Source: Chloroflexota bacterium
Lineage (GTDB): Bacteria > Chloroflexota > UBA11872
DNA: 64,000 nucleotides
Direction of reading: 5' to 3'
Assembly: GCA_022826485.1 (NCBI GenBank)
Contig: JAJDUU010000016.1
Coordinates: 245,256 to 309,255, forward strand
A program made the position numbers and the translations under genes. Positions 31,023-40,320 of this stretch are shown piece by piece (position 1 is the first letter of the stretch; the number at the start of each line of letters is the position of its first letter). Below the pieces are notes generated by a model, which worked only from the letters and a program-made list of their open reading frames with translations, searched no databases and was not told the DNA's origin.

Positions 31023-32972
31023 CTACTCCTGGGTGCTGTAGAACTGCCCGTAGCTGGGCAGGTAGTCAATACCCAAGTGCAGCACGCCGCCGATGCGGTC
31101 CGGGTTGGACAGCCAAGGCAGGTAGTCGTGGACCAACGGGATCGCGACCGCGTTCTCCATGAGGTAGAGCTCGGCTTCCTCCCAAAGAGCTCGCTGCTCG
31201 TCGGGATCGAAACTGGCTCGCGCGGAGTCCAGCAGACCGTCGATCTTCGCGCCTTCCGTCGCGGTGGCCGGAACGCCGTCCCACTCGAAGAACGAGTAGG
31301 CGCGGCCCGGTCGACCGTAGAAGGACGTGTGGAAGCGGTCGTAGAGCACATCGCCGTTCGGACCGGCCACACCGATCCACGTGGTGTGGAAGGCGCCGTC
31401 CTGCGCCTGCTCGCGGTGCGTGGCCTCGTCCATCTTCGGGATGTTTACCTGGATGCCCAGGCTCCGCTCGACGTCAAGCTTGAACAGCTCGACCACGGGG
31501 TCGCCGCGGTCGGGGTAGCTGATCTCGAGCTTGCGGCCGTCCGGCGCATAGCGGAAGCCGTCTTCGCCGAGGGCGTAGCCGGCCTCGTCAAGCAGCGCGC
31601 TGCCCTTGGCCGGGTCATAGGTGTAGAGCTGGCCAGCGGCGTCGCTGCGGCCCACGGTGCCCGGCACCAGCAGGTTGCTGATGTTGGTCGGAGCCGTGCC
31701 GCCGTTGGCGCGCACCGTCACGGTTCGCCGGTCGACGCCAAACAGCAGCGCCTTGCGCACGGCCAGGTCGTCCAGCGGCCAGAGCTGCGTGTGCAGCGGC
31801 ATGTATTGACCCATGCCCGGCGCCGCGAAGCCGATGACGTGGTACTTCGGGTTCTCGGACACGCGCTTGTAGTCGGCGAATGACCAGTTCAACAGGATGT
31901 CGACCTCGCCCGCCTCGAAGGCCTGGGCGTTGTCGGTCATGTTGAAGCCGAAGATCTGCGACCGCATGCGATCCGGATAGGCCGGACCCTGGTTCGGCAG
32001 GTACGACGGGCCCCAGGCCCAGTGGTCGAACCGCTCGCCGACGATCTTCACGTCGTCTTCCCACTCCAGCATCTTGAAGGGGCCGGTGCCGACCGGATGG
32101 CGGTCGAGCTCCGCGCCCATCTCCGTGATGGCCTTCGGCGAGGCGAACACCACGTGCTGGTGCGCGATGAACTTCAGGAAGAACGCCTGCGGCTGGTCGG
32201 TGTGGAACCGGACCGTGAAGTCGTTGACCTTCTCGACACTGGAAATGCCGGCGATGTCGCGAACGACGTGGCCGCGCGGCAGCTCTTCGTCGAGGAATCG
32301 ATCGAAATTGAAGATCATGGCGTCCGCGTCGAACGGCGTCTCGTCGTGGAAGACCACGTCGTTCCGCAGCGGAACCGTCCAGCTCAGCTTGTCATCCGAA
32401 ACCTCGGGCAGGTCGGAGGCCAGCGTCGGCAGGATCGCGTTTCCGGGGCCGTAGTTGTAGAGCAGCTCGTAGAACATATTCGCCGGCTCGGCGGTGCGTC
32501 CGCCCCACGTCGCCGGGTCGAAGTTCGTCGGGTTGCCGAAGGTCATATAGCTGACCTCGCCGCCAACCTTGGGGTCCCACGGCTTCAGGCCGATGTTCAC
32601 CGCCGAGTCGAGGTTGTGGATGTCGATGCCCGGCGCGCGCTCGGCGGCCTGCTCGACGATCTTCTCGACGACCCGCTCGACGACCTTCTGGACTTCAACC
32701 TCGCGGATGACTTCCTGGGTGACGACCTTCTCGACCTGGACCTCTTTGATGGTCTCGACCGGGACTTCCTTGATCACCTCTTTGGTGACGACCGTCTCGA
32801 CCGGGACTTCCTTCACCACTTCTTTGACTTCGGTGACCGTGACCGTGACCGTCTTCTCGACGACTTCGGCCTCGCCGCACGCGGCCAGAGCGGCTACTCC
32901 AACACCGCCCGCCAGCGCCGCCGCCCCACCACGGAGCAGCTTGCGACGACTCAATGACTTACTCGGACCCAT
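31023..32972 (-). CDS. Family-5 ABC transporter solute-binding lipoprotein (module 1)
   Basis: Extracytoplasmic binding protein, 649 residues. SRRKLLRGG plus a hydrophobic stretch ending LAAC (Cys32) indicates a Tat-type lipoprotein. Residues about 35-113 form a Val/Glu/Lys-rich repetitive linker. The rest is an SBP_bac_5 domain (GGEVSYMTFGNPTNFDPATW, LRNDVVFHDETPFDADAM, HPVGTGPFKMLEW). AGGAGGGG lies just before ATG 32972. These proteins bind peptides, oligosaccharides or opines; the ligand here is unknown. The neighbourhood of glycosidase-like and enolase-superfamily genes makes a sugar derivative plausible. Confidence 0.92.
   Translation of the reverse strand: MGPSKSLSRRKLLRGGAAALAGGVGVAALAACGEAEVVEKTVTVTVTEVKEVVKEVPVETVVTKEVIKEVPVETIKEVQVEKVVTQEVIREVEVQKVVERVVEKIVEQAAERAPGIDIHNLDSAVNIGLKPWDPKVGGEVSYMTFGNPTNFDPATWGGRTAEPANMFYELLYNYGPGNAILPTLASDLPEVSDDKLSWTVPLRNDVVFHDETPFDADAMIFNFDRFLDEELPRGHVVRDIAGISSVEKVNDFTVRFHTDQPQAFFLKFIAHQHVVFASPKAITEMGAELDRHPVGTGPFKMLEWEDDVKIVGERFDHWAWGPSYLPNQGPAYPDRMRSQIFGFNMTDNAQAFEAGEVDILLNWSFADYKRVSENPKYHVIGFAAPGMGQYMPLHTQLWPLDDLAVRKALLFGVDRRTVTVRANGGTAPTNISNLLVPGTVGRSDAAGQLYTYDPAKGSALLDEAGYALGEDGFRYAPDGRKLEISYPDRGDPVVELFKLDVERSLGIQVNIPKMDEATHREQAQDGAFHTTWIGVAGPNGDVLYDRFHTSFYGRPGRAYSFFEWDGVPATATEGAKIDGLLDSARASFDPDEQRALWEEAELYLMENAVAIPLVHDYLPWLSNPDRIGGVLHLGIDYLPSYGQFYSTQE
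32634..32870 (-). repeat. Val/Glu/Lys repeat linker of binding protein 1
   Basis: In-gene repeat encoding units such as KEVPVETVVT and KEVIKEVPVETI of 8-14 residues. The DNA shows recurring AAGGAAGTCCCGGTCGA-like strings on the coding strand. Confidence 0.75.
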
Positions 32973-33082
32973 AGACTTCCCCTCCTATATGGGGTGAATC
33001 GTGCTTGCACGCGGCGCGCATACTACACGAGTCTTGTAAATCAGGCACACGTTTACCTGTTACCGGCACGAGTTCGGGACGC

Positions 33083-33997
33083 TCAGTGAGACCACGCTCC
33101 CGCTTGCGGATCGAGCGCCTCGCGCAGCCCGTCCCCCAACAGATTGATCGACAGCACCGTGATGGCAATGGCCAGGCCGTTGAACGTCGAGATCCACCAT
33201 GACGACCGCAGCAGGTGCCGGCTCGACGACAGCTCCAGGCCCCACTCGGGCGACGGGCGCTCGGCGCCCAGGCCCAGGAAGCTCAAGCCCGCGGCGGCCA
33301 GGATGGCCCCGCCCAGCCCCAGCGTGGCCATGATCAGGATCGGGCTGACGATGTTCGGCAGGATGTGGCGCAGCATGATGCGCGCGTCGGACATGCCCAC
33401 GGCGCGTGCCGCCCGCACGTAGACCAACTCCCGGGCGGCTAGCGTCGTGGAACGCACGACGCGCGCATAGAACGGGATGCCGGCCACTCCCAGCGCGATC
33501 ATGGCGTTGTTGAGGCCCGATCCCAGGGCGGCCACGACCGTCATCGCCAGCAGCAAGCCCGGAAACGCCAGCATCACGTCGATGATGCGGCTGATGACCA
33601 TGTCCACCCAGCGCCCGAAGTAGCCCGCCGACAACCCAATCAGCGTGCCGGCGATGGCCGAAATCGTCACCGCGGAAAACCCGACCCGAAGCGAAATCCG
33701 GGAGCCGCGCACAATGCGGCTGAAGACGTCACGCCCGATGTCGTCGGTGCCAAGCGGATGGCCTTCCGACCCCGGAGGCAGCTCGGCCGCCATGATGTCG
33801 AAGTGGTTTTCCGGTTCGGTCGCAATCACATCGGCAAAGATCGCCGCCAATGAAATCACGATCAGAACGGCGAGCCCCGCCAGGGCCGCCTTGTTCCGTC
33901 GCAGCCGGCGCCACGCCATGGTCCACTCGCTGCGGGGTTTCGGTGCAGCGGCAGCCTCGAGCCCGGTCTTGCCCTCAACAATCGTGTCGCTGGCCAA
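33083..33997 (-). CDS. Peptide/sugar-type ABC transporter permease, DppC family (module 1)
   Basis: Inner-membrane permease, about 304 residues. The N-terminal SEWTMAWRRLRRNKAALAGL segment, the HPLGTDDIGRDVFSRIVRG loop and the ATPase-contact region VRAARAVGMSDARIMLRHIL are standard for DppC/OppC. TTG at 33997 is preferred because AAGGAG is correctly spaced before it; GTG at 34003 directly abuts that site. First gene of module 1, head to head with module 2 across a 406-base region. Confidence 0.92.
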   Translation of the reverse strand: MASDTIVEGKTGLEAAAAPKPRSEWTMAWRRLRRNKAALAGLAVLIVISLAAIFADVIATEPENHFDIMAAELPPGSEGHPLGTDDIGRDVFSRIVRGSRISLRVGFSAVTISAIAGTLIGLSAGYFGRWVDMVISRIIDVMLAFPGLLLAMTVVAALGSGLNNAMIALGVAGIPFYARVVRSTTLAARELVYVRAARAVGMSDARIMLRHILPNIVSPILIMATLGLGGAILAAAGLSFLGLGAERPSPEWGLELSSSRHLLRSSWWISTFNGLAIAITVLSINLLGDGLREALDPQAGAWSH

Positions 33998-34041
33998 CCT
34001 CACTCCTTACAAGTCAATTTCCGACTAGTCCGCAGCAGTCG

Positions 34042-34446
34042 CTACGGCCGCACCCAGCGGTCGCCCGCCAACGCTATCACTTCAGCCATGCAGGGCCGAC
34101 CACAAATGCGGTCGACGCGTGCGGGCGTCGCCGGCCTATGGAAGAGCCGCGCACATTCGCCGCGAAACGCGCAAACCGGCGCAGCGTCCCAGATCGCACG
34201 CCAACCACGCAAGCCTGCCGTCGGCCAGATTGACACGGTGGCGCGCCACGGCTTACGTTCCACCTTGAGATGACGGCTCGCTTCCGGCGAGTCGAGCGGG
34301 TGCGTTTCGTTGATCGCGGCACCCCTGGCATCGTCCGGCCTGAGCCACCAGAACCGTTCACGGCATCCGGGGCAGGTTTCATCTCGCGCAGATCGGCGGG
34401 GGAGCGGGAGTGTCGACGGACGCCCTAAGAGAGTCGACGAGCGCAA
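34042..34446 (-). CDS. Doubtful hypothetical protein between two divergent transporter modules
   Basis: A 134-residue reading frame in the divergent gap 34004-34409, with its start inside the first codons of the opposite dppC gene. It has an ETCPGCRERFWWL stretch and two more Cys pairs, and its codons are mostly G/C at the third position, though less so than in sure genes. No ribosome site was seen and I do not recognise a family. It may be a relic or a chance frame. Otherwise the gap shows no other feature I can support; promoters for both modules should lie here. Confidence 0.25.
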   Translation of the reverse strand: MRSSTLLGRPSTLPLPRRSARDETCPGCRERFWWLRPDDARGAAINETHPLDSPEASRHLKVERKPWRATVSIWPTAGLRGWRAIWDAAPVCAFRGECARLFHRPATPARVDRICGRPCMAEVIALAGDRWVRP

Positions 34447-35345
34447 CAGCGCAAGACCCGCTTGAACTGCGGCCGCCGCGCAGCGAGTGGCAGATGTCCT
34501 ATCGCCGCTTTCTTCGCCACAAGGCGGCCGTTCTTGGCCTCTCCATCCTCATCATCATCAGCCTCGGCGCCATCTTCGCGGACGTGATTGCCATCGAGCC
34601 CGAGGCCACCTTTTACAGCTTCGATGAGCTGCAAACCAAGAAGTGGCTGCCGCCGTTGACCGACGGCCACCTGATGGGCACGGACGACATCGGGCGTGAC
34701 GTGTTCAGCCGCGTGGTCCGCGGCGCTCGCGTGTCGCTGCGCGTCGGATTCTTTGCGGTCGGCATCGCCAGCGTCGCCGGCACGCTCATCGGTCTCGCCG
34801 CGGGCTACTTCGGCGGGTGGGTCGACCAGGTGGTCAGCCGGATCATCGACGTCATGCTGGCCTTCCCGGACTTGCTGCTGGCAATTGCGATTCTGGCGGC
34901 GCTCGGCCCCAGTCTGGTGAACGCCATGGTGGCCCTGGGGCTGGCGGGCATTCCCGGCTATGCGCGCGTCGTTCGCGGCGCCACGCTGGCCGCGCGCGAG
35001 CTCGTCTACGTGCAGGCCGCGCGCGCCGTGGGCATGTCCGACACGCGCATCATGCTGCGCCACATCCTGCCGAACGTGCTCAGCCCGATCCTGATCATGA
35101 TGACCTTGGGCCTCGGCGGGGCGATCCTCGCCGCCTCCGCGCTCGGCTTTCTCGGCCTGGCGGCCGACCCGCCTACGCCGGAATGGGGCAGCGAGTTGAA
35201 TCTCTCGCGCGCCTACCTGCGTACCGCCTGGTGGGTGTCCTCGTTCAACGGCCTGGCCATCGCCGTCACGGTCCTTTCGGTCAACATGGTCGGCGATGGC
35301 CTGCGCGAGGCGCTCGACCCGCAGGCCAGCTCGTGGGCGCGCTAA
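34410..35345 (+). CDS. Peptide/sugar-type ABC transporter permease, DppC family (module 2)
   Basis: Inner-membrane permease, 311 residues, close relative of the module 1 DppC (shared GTDDIGRDVFSRVVRGAR, AARAVGMSDTRIMLRHILPN, GDGLREALDPQA). The start is GTG 34410, with GGGAG shortly upstream. It heads the plus-strand module dppC - binding protein - dppB. No ATPase gene accompanies it. Confidence 0.93.
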   Translation: MSTDALRESTSATAQDPLELRPPRSEWQMSYRRFLRHKAAVLGLSILIIISLGAIFADVIAIEPEATFYSFDELQTKKWLPPLTDGHLMGTDDIGRDVFSRVVRGARVSLRVGFFAVGIASVAGTLIGLAAGYFGGWVDQVVSRIIDVMLAFPDLLLAIAILAALGPSLVNAMVALGLAGIPGYARVVRGATLAARELVYVQAARAVGMSDTRIMLRHILPNVLSPILIMMTLGLGGAILAASALGFLGLAADPPTPEWGSELNLSRAYLRTAWWVSSFNGLAIAVTVLSVNMVGDGLREALDPQASSWAR

Positions 35346-35425
35346 AATGCCGCCACCGAAACAGTTTTTTCCTGAAGCAGAATCCCAGCCGGTAGTTGAC
35401 GTGTCGTGCTCAAGGGAGGTGCTCG

Positions 35426-37405
35426 ATGGGCAGTAGAGGATTAGTAACCCGGCGCAAGGTTATGCGCGGGGGGTTGGCCGCCTTGGCCGGCGGTGTCGGC
35501 GCGGCCGCGCTTGCCGCGTGCGGCGAAGCCGAGGTCGTCGAGAAGACGGTCACGGTCACGGTCACCGAAGTCAAAGAGGTGATCAAGGAAGTCCCGGTCG
35601 AAGTCCCGGTCACCAAGGAAGTCGAGGTCGAGCGGGTCGTCGTCAAGGAAGTCCCGGTCGAAACCATCAAGGAAGTGCCGGTCGAGACGATCAAAGAGGT
35701 CGAGGTCGAAAAGGTCGTCGAGAAGGAAGTCATCAAAGAGGTCTTCGTCGAGAAGGTCGTCGTCGAGGAGAAGTTGGTCGAGCGCGCCAAGGAACTGGTG
35801 CCTGGCATCAACATCTTCAGCTACCCCGACGTCATTCCGCTGGGGCCCTACAACCCAACCGTCGGCGGCGAGGTGAGCTACCCGACGTTCGGCAACGCGA
35901 ACAGCTATCACCCGCTGCGCGCGGCCAGCCGGGCATCGGTTGAGATCGGCAACATGATCCACGAGCCCCTCTACGTGCTGGGCGCGGGCAACGACTTTGC
36001 CCCGCTCCTGGCATCGGGCGCCGAGGTTCAGGACGACCGCACCCAGTGGCGCATTCGCCTGCGCAACGACGTGGTCTTCCACAACGATGAGCCCTTCAAC
36101 GCGGACACGGTGGCGTCGAACTTCGAAGAGATTTTCGACGAGAGCATCGTGCGCGGCGGGATCGTCGGCTTCGCCAACGAGCTCGATCGGGTCGAGAAGG
36201 TCGACGACTTTACGGTCGACTTCTTCACCAAGATTCCGAACGCGCTCTTCCTCAAGCCGCTCACCCGCGGCTATAGGCCGTGGCCGTTGGTGGCCAAGGA
36301 GATGGGCGACGACTTCGACTTCAACCCGATCGGGACCGGACCCTTCAAGTTCGAAAGCTGGACCGACAACGTCGAGCTCGTCGGCACCCGGTTCGACAAG
36401 TACGCCTGGGCCCCGTGGTACTCCGCGAACCAGGGTCCGGCCTATGCGGATCGAGCCGTCGGCAAGGTCCTGTCGAACGACAGCACGGCGCGGATCAACG
36501 CGATGGAGGCAGGCGAGGTCAGCTTCCTGCTCCACTTCGTGTTCCCGCACGTGCAGCGCATCTCGACCAACCCGAGCTTCCGGGTTCTGGGAATCTTGAA
36601 CGAGGGCATGCCGCAGTACATGCCGATCAACACGCAGCTCTTCCCGACGGATGACGTCGAGGTTCGCCGCGCGATGATCGAAGGCATCGACCGCCGCACG
36701 GTCACCGTGCGCGCCAACGGCGGCGTGCCGCCGGTGGTCGTCAGCAACTGCCTGACGTCGGAGGCCGTCAAGGGCTACAACCCGGAGGTCAACAACCTCT
36801 ACACCTTTGACGTACAGAAGGCGCAGGCGCGGCTCGACGCCGCCGGCTGGACGCTGGGCGACGACGGCTTCCGCTACAACGCGGACGGCGAGTTGCTCGA
36901 GATCGTCTTCCCGGACACCGGCTTCCCCGTGCGCGAGCTGTTCAAGCTTGACGTCGAGAAGTCGCTCGGCATCTCAGTGCAGATTCCGAAGATGGAAGGC
37001 AGCACCTTCAACGAGCAGATGCAGAACGGCGCCTTCCACGCGGCGTACGTGGGTGTCGGCGGGCCGGACGGCGACGTGCTGTGGGACCGCTTCCACACGT
37101 CCGTCTACGGACTGCCGGGCCGCGCCTACTCGCGCTGGATGTACACGGACCCGCCCGGAGAGGCCACGCCAGGCGTGGAGCTGGACGCGCTGCTCGACGG
37201 CGCCCGGGTCGAGTTCGACGAGGCCAAGCGGATCGAGCTGTGGCAGCGGGCGAGCCACATCATCATGGACAACGCCTTGATGATTCCGTTCGTCACCGAG
37301 TTCCTCAGCTGGATCGCCAACACCGACATCGTCGGCGGAAACCTCTTCGTCGGTAACTTCGCGCTGCCGATCTGGAGCGACTGGTACGACAAGCGAGTCG
37401 GCTAA
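35426..37405 (+). CDS. Family-5 ABC transporter solute-binding lipoprotein (module 2)
   Basis: Binding protein of 659 residues with the same architecture as the other two copies: TRRKVMRGG Tat-like motif, lipobox ending LAAC (Cys32), a repeat linker (about 35-127) and an SBP_bac_5 domain (VGGEVSYPTFGNANSYHPL, LRNDVVFHNDEPFNADTV, NPIGTGPFKFESW). ATG 35426 is chosen because GGGAGGTGCTCG directly precedes it and it places the lipobox Cys at 32 as in copies 1 and 3. Its ligand site differs in sequence from copies 1 and 3, so different ligands are likely. Confidence 0.93.
   Translation: MGSRGLVTRRKVMRGGLAALAGGVGAAALAACGEAEVVEKTVTVTVTEVKEVIKEVPVEVPVTKEVEVERVVVKEVPVETIKEVPVETIKEVEVEKVVEKEVIKEVFVEKVVVEEKLVERAKELVPGINIFSYPDVIPLGPYNPTVGGEVSYPTFGNANSYHPLRAASRASVEIGNMIHEPLYVLGAGNDFAPLLASGAEVQDDRTQWRIRLRNDVVFHNDEPFNADTVASNFEEIFDESIVRGGIVGFANELDRVEKVDDFTVDFFTKIPNALFLKPLTRGYRPWPLVAKEMGDDFDFNPIGTGPFKFESWTDNVELVGTRFDKYAWAPWYSANQGPAYADRAVGKVLSNDSTARINAMEAGEVSFLLHFVFPHVQRISTNPSFRVLGILNEGMPQYMPINTQLFPTDDVEVRRAMIEGIDRRTVTVRANGGVPPVVVSNCLTSEAVKGYNPEVNNLYTFDVQKAQARLDAAGWTLGDDGFRYNADGELLEIVFPDTGFPVRELFKLDVEKSLGISVQIPKMEGSTFNEQMQNGAFHAAYVGVGGPDGDVLWDRFHTSVYGLPGRAYSRWMYTDPPGEATPGVELDALLDGARVEFDEAKRIELWQRASHIIMDNALMIPFVTEFLSWIANTDIVGGNLFVGNFALPIWSDWYDKRVG
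35528..35800 (+). repeat. Val/Glu/Lys repeat linker of binding protein 2
   Basis: In-gene repeat with units KEVIKEVPVEVPVT, KEVPVETI (twice), KEVEVEKVVE and KEVIKEVFVEKVVV. At DNA level AAGGAAGTCCCGGTCGA and GTCGTCGAGAAGG strings recur. Confidence 0.75.
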
Positions 37406-37457
37406 CCGAAAGGACTTGGCGCACGCAACCGAGTAGCTAAAGGGATCAGGCGCAGGC

Positions 37458-38429
37458 ATGGGTGGATACATCATCCGGCGTCTCCTCTACACGATTCCGG
37501 TCGTGTTGGGAGTGCTGGCGACGACGTTCATCCTCCTGCGCCTGATCCCGGGCGACCCGGTTGATCTGTTCTATCTCGGTGGCCAGGATCCGTCCGGCAC
37601 GGTGTCGTTCGTCGTCACGCCTTCGCAGCAGGGCGCCTACGACGCGCTGCGCAAGGAATTCGACCTCGACAAGCACATCGTCCACCAGTTCTTCATTTAC
37701 CTATGGGACTTCATCCGCTTCGACTTCGGCAAGTCGATTCGATCCCAGCGCCCGATCAACGAGATCATCGGGGATCACTGGCCCGCCACGATTCAGCTCA
37801 CCGTAGCCGGGATGGGCATTGCGCTGGTCATTGGCATTGGCGCCGGCGTGATTTCGGCAATTCGGAGCCACACGTGGATCGACTACGCCTCGCAGAGCTT
37901 CGCCGTGCTCGGCGTCTCCATCCCGAGCTTCTTCCTCGGCGTCATACTGATCATAATCTTCAGCGTCTTGCTCGGCTGGCTGCCGACGATCTCCAACGGA
38001 CACGGCAAAGAGCTCATCTTGCCGTCGATCACGCTGGGCACGGCCGCATCGGCGATTCTCGCCCGTTTGATGCGTTCCTCCATGCTGGACGTGCTGTCGC
38101 GCGACTACATCCGCACGGCGCGCGCCAAGGGCCTGCGCGAGCGCGCCGTCATCTGGCTGCACGCGCTGCGCAACGCGCTGATTCCGGTGGTCACGGTCGC
38201 CGGGCTGGCCTTCGGCGGCCTGCTCACGGGCACGGTCATCATCGAGACAGTGTTCACCCGGCAGGGACTTGGCCTTCAACTCATCTCCGCCATCACCCAG
38301 CGCGACTATCCGGTGGTTCAGGGGCTGGTGATGCTCGCGGCGCTGCTCTACGCGGGCATGAACCTCATCGTCGATATCCTCTACACCTATATCGACCCAC
38401 GCGTGCGGCTCGTGCGCGCATCCGTCTAG
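37458..38429 (+). CDS. Peptide/sugar-type ABC transporter permease, DppB family (module 2)
   Basis: Inner-membrane permease, 323 residues: GGYIIRRLLYTIPVVLGVL start, EAA-type loop RDYIRTARAKGLRERAVIWL, and tail DILYTYIDPRVRLV. It follows the binding-protein gene by 52 bases. Unlike the two other modules, no hairpin lies in that gap. Last gene of module 2, ending convergent with the enolase-superfamily gene. Confidence 0.93.
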   Translation: MGGYIIRRLLYTIPVVLGVLATTFILLRLIPGDPVDLFYLGGQDPSGTVSFVVTPSQQGAYDALRKEFDLDKHIVHQFFIYLWDFIRFDFGKSIRSQRPINEIIGDHWPATIQLTVAGMGIALVIGIGAGVISAIRSHTWIDYASQSFAVLGVSIPSFFLGVILIIIFSVLLGWLPTISNGHGKELILPSITLGTAASAILARLMRSSMLDVLSRDYIRTARAKGLRERAVIWLHALRNALIPVVTVAGLAFGGLLTGTVIIETVFTRQGLGLQLISAITQRDYPVVQGLVMLAALLYAGMNLIVDILYTYIDPRVRLVRASV

Positions 38430-38449
38430 CGGGAAGCTCCGGTAACGCC

Positions 38450-38467
38450 GCGGCCCTGGCGGGCCGC
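38450..38467. terminator. Possible weak bidirectional hairpin
   Basis: GCGGCC and GGCCGC arms around six bases in the 61-base gap between convergent genes. No T-run on either side; it may be chance in GC-rich DNA. Confidence 0.25.
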
Positions 38468-38490
38468 CCCTCGATACAGCCGATCCTGAA

Positions 38491-39672
38491 CTAGAAGTTC
38501 GTATACGAGCCGTCGCGGCGGTGGAGCAGCGTCGAGTTCCAGGGGCGAAGCTCCTGGCTCGCCGCCAGGTCCTCGTCAACCTCGATGCCCAATCCCGGCT
38601 CGGTCGGCAACGGGTACCAGGTCCCGTCGAGCTCGACCTGCTTGGGATAGATGGCGCGGCGCTCGGGCGTCGTGTCGGAGTTATCCACCTTTGACGCTTC
38701 GCGCGGCGGCGTGCGCACCTCCAGCCAGGCGCAGTTGGGAATGGCGGCCAGGAAATGCACCGACGCGGCGGTGCACAGCGGACCGACCGGGTTGTGCGGC
38801 ATGAGATCGATGTAGTGCGCCTCGCACCAGGCGGCGACCTTCATCGCTTCCGTGAAGCCGCCGACGTTGCAGATGTCGATGCGCATGAAGTTTGCGAGCC
38901 CACGCTCGATATACGGCAGTGCTTGCCACTTGCTTTCAAATTCCTCGCCGATCGCAAACGGGATCTCGGTCATCGACCGCAGCGTTTCGTAGGCCTCGGG
39001 CGTCTGGTCGCGGATCGGCTCCTCCAGAAAGTCGAGCGCGGCGCGAGGCAACCGTTGGCAGAACGACGCCGCTTCGGCCACCGTCAAGCGGTGGTGGTAG
39101 TCGATACCCAGCACCGGCGCCTGGCCAAGGGCCTCGCGCACGCGGATCACCCACTCCGCGGTCAGGCCGATTGAGTCGCGCGGCTCGAAGAGCCGCCCAT
39201 CCTCACCGGCGTCGGCGGTTCCCAGGCCCAACCGAATCGCCGGCCAACCCTCCGTATGCAGGTGAAGCACGTCCTCGACCAGCTCGGGGCCGTAGGGCGC
39301 GGACGCCGTGGCGAAGCCCGGGACGAAATCGCGATGCTTGCCGCCCAGGAGTTCATAGACCGGCACGCCAAGCGCCTTGCCCTTGAGGTCGTAGAGCGCA
39401 ATGTCGATCGCCGAGATCGCCGCCGTGAGCACCCGCCCGCCCTCGAAATACTGGCTGCGATAGAGCTCCTGCCACAGGGCGCCGATCTGCATCGGGTCGC
39501 GCCCGACCAGGAAATCGCGGTAGTGCCGCACGGCGCCTTCGACCGCCCACTCGCGCGCCGACATGCCAGAGCAACCCCAACCAACGAGACCCTTGTCGGT
39601 CTCGACCTTGACGATGGTCTCGGCGCGCGGTCCGCCCCAGGGCAGATAGGTCTTGACGTCGGTGATGGTCAT
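38491..39672 (-). CDS. Mandelate racemase/enolase superfamily dehydratase
   Basis: Metal-dependent enolase-superfamily enzyme, 393 residues, most like acid-sugar dehydratases of the galactonate type. Metal ligands fit D191 (GIDYHHRLT), E217 (DFLEEPI) and E243 (AIGEE), with a late H293 in LMPHNPVGPLC as general acid/base candidate. N-terminal capping domain followed by the beta-barrel. It sits between a transporter module and the glycosidase-like pair, so dehydration of a sugar acid brought in by the transporter is a reasonable inference; the exact substrate is not. Confidence 0.9.
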   Translation of the reverse strand: MTITDVKTYLPWGGPRAETIVKVETDKGLVGWGCSGMSAREWAVEGAVRHYRDFLVGRDPMQIGALWQELYRSQYFEGGRVLTAAISAIDIALYDLKGKALGVPVYELLGGKHRDFVPGFATASAPYGPELVEDVLHLHTEGWPAIRLGLGTADAGEDGRLFEPRDSIGLTAEWVIRVREALGQAPVLGIDYHHRLTVAEAASFCQRLPRAALDFLEEPIRDQTPEAYETLRSMTEIPFAIGEEFESKWQALPYIERGLANFMRIDICNVGGFTEAMKVAAWCEAHYIDLMPHNPVGPLCTAASVHFLAAIPNCAWLEVRTPPREASKVDNSDTTPERRAIYPKQVELDGTWYPLPTEPGLGIEVDEDLAASQELRPWNSTLLHRRDGSYTNF

Positions 39673-39687
39673 GGCACGCTCGCTTTC

Positions 39688-40296
39688 CTACGGACCGGCG
39701 GCAATGCCCTGCCGCCAGCAGTCGGGGAGAGAATCTCCGACGTTGATCGCGTCGTATGTACTCCGCCGTCGCATGACCGAACCCAGGTATACGCCCCGCG
39801 ACCAGCCATGGCACGAGAGGAAATCCGTGGGCACCGGCTGGTTGTCCGCGTATCCCGCCAGGTCTTCTTGCAGACGGAAACAGGTCTCCGATTCCTCGTC
39901 GGGCGAAATGCGATAGCTCACGCACCCCAGGTCCTCATCGTCCGGATGGATGCGCTTGGCCGTCACGAGGTATTCGGACCGCGACCCGAAGATGTTCTGA
40001 TACCAGCCGCGCCCCCAGATGGTGCGCTCCGGATGGTCGGTGTCGATGGTCACGAACAGAGCCAACGGCAGCGCCAGGCCCAGGGCAGCGCCCAGGAAGC
40101 CCGTCACCACATGGAGCGGCCAGGAGGCTCGCAAACGCCTCGCCACCCCCACGGCCAGGATCATCCCCACCAGCCCGGTCACGATCAGGAAGATGGGCAC
40201 CACCCAGCCGGCCGACCGCACGCCAAACGTCAGCAGCACCGCGATCGCCGCGGCCACGAAGCCCCAAGCAATCCAGACGAACCGTTCGCTGGTCAC
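39688..40296 (-). CDS. Hypothetical membrane protein
   Basis: A 202-residue protein starting at GTG 40296. Three hydrophobic segments lie in the first half (about 8-27, 31-50 and 62-83), and a hydrophilic domain with several Cys (LGCVSYRI, ETCFRL, FLSCHGW, LPDCW) forms the second half. No family is recognised. It starts 24 bases after the glycosidase-like gene and ends 15 bases before the enolase-superfamily gene, so it is probably part of the same minus-strand operon. Confidence 0.65.
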   Translation of the reverse strand: MTSERFVWIAWGFVAAAIAVLLTFGVRSAGWVVPIFLIVTGLVGMILAVGVARRLRASWPLHVVTGFLGAALGLALPLALFVTIDTDHPERTIWGRGWYQNIFGSRSEYLVTAKRIHPDDEDLGCVSYRISPDEESETCFRLQEDLAGYADNQPVPTDFLSCHGWSRGVYLGSVMRRRSTYDAINVGDSLPDCWRQGIAAGP

Positions 40297-40320
40297 GGGC
40301 TCGCCAAGGACGGCCGCGAC

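Noticed and set aside
32634..32870. Possible CRISPR or tandem DNA repeat
   Set aside because: The repeats are in frame inside the binding-protein gene and encode the Val/Glu/Lys linker; there are no unique spacers of constant length.
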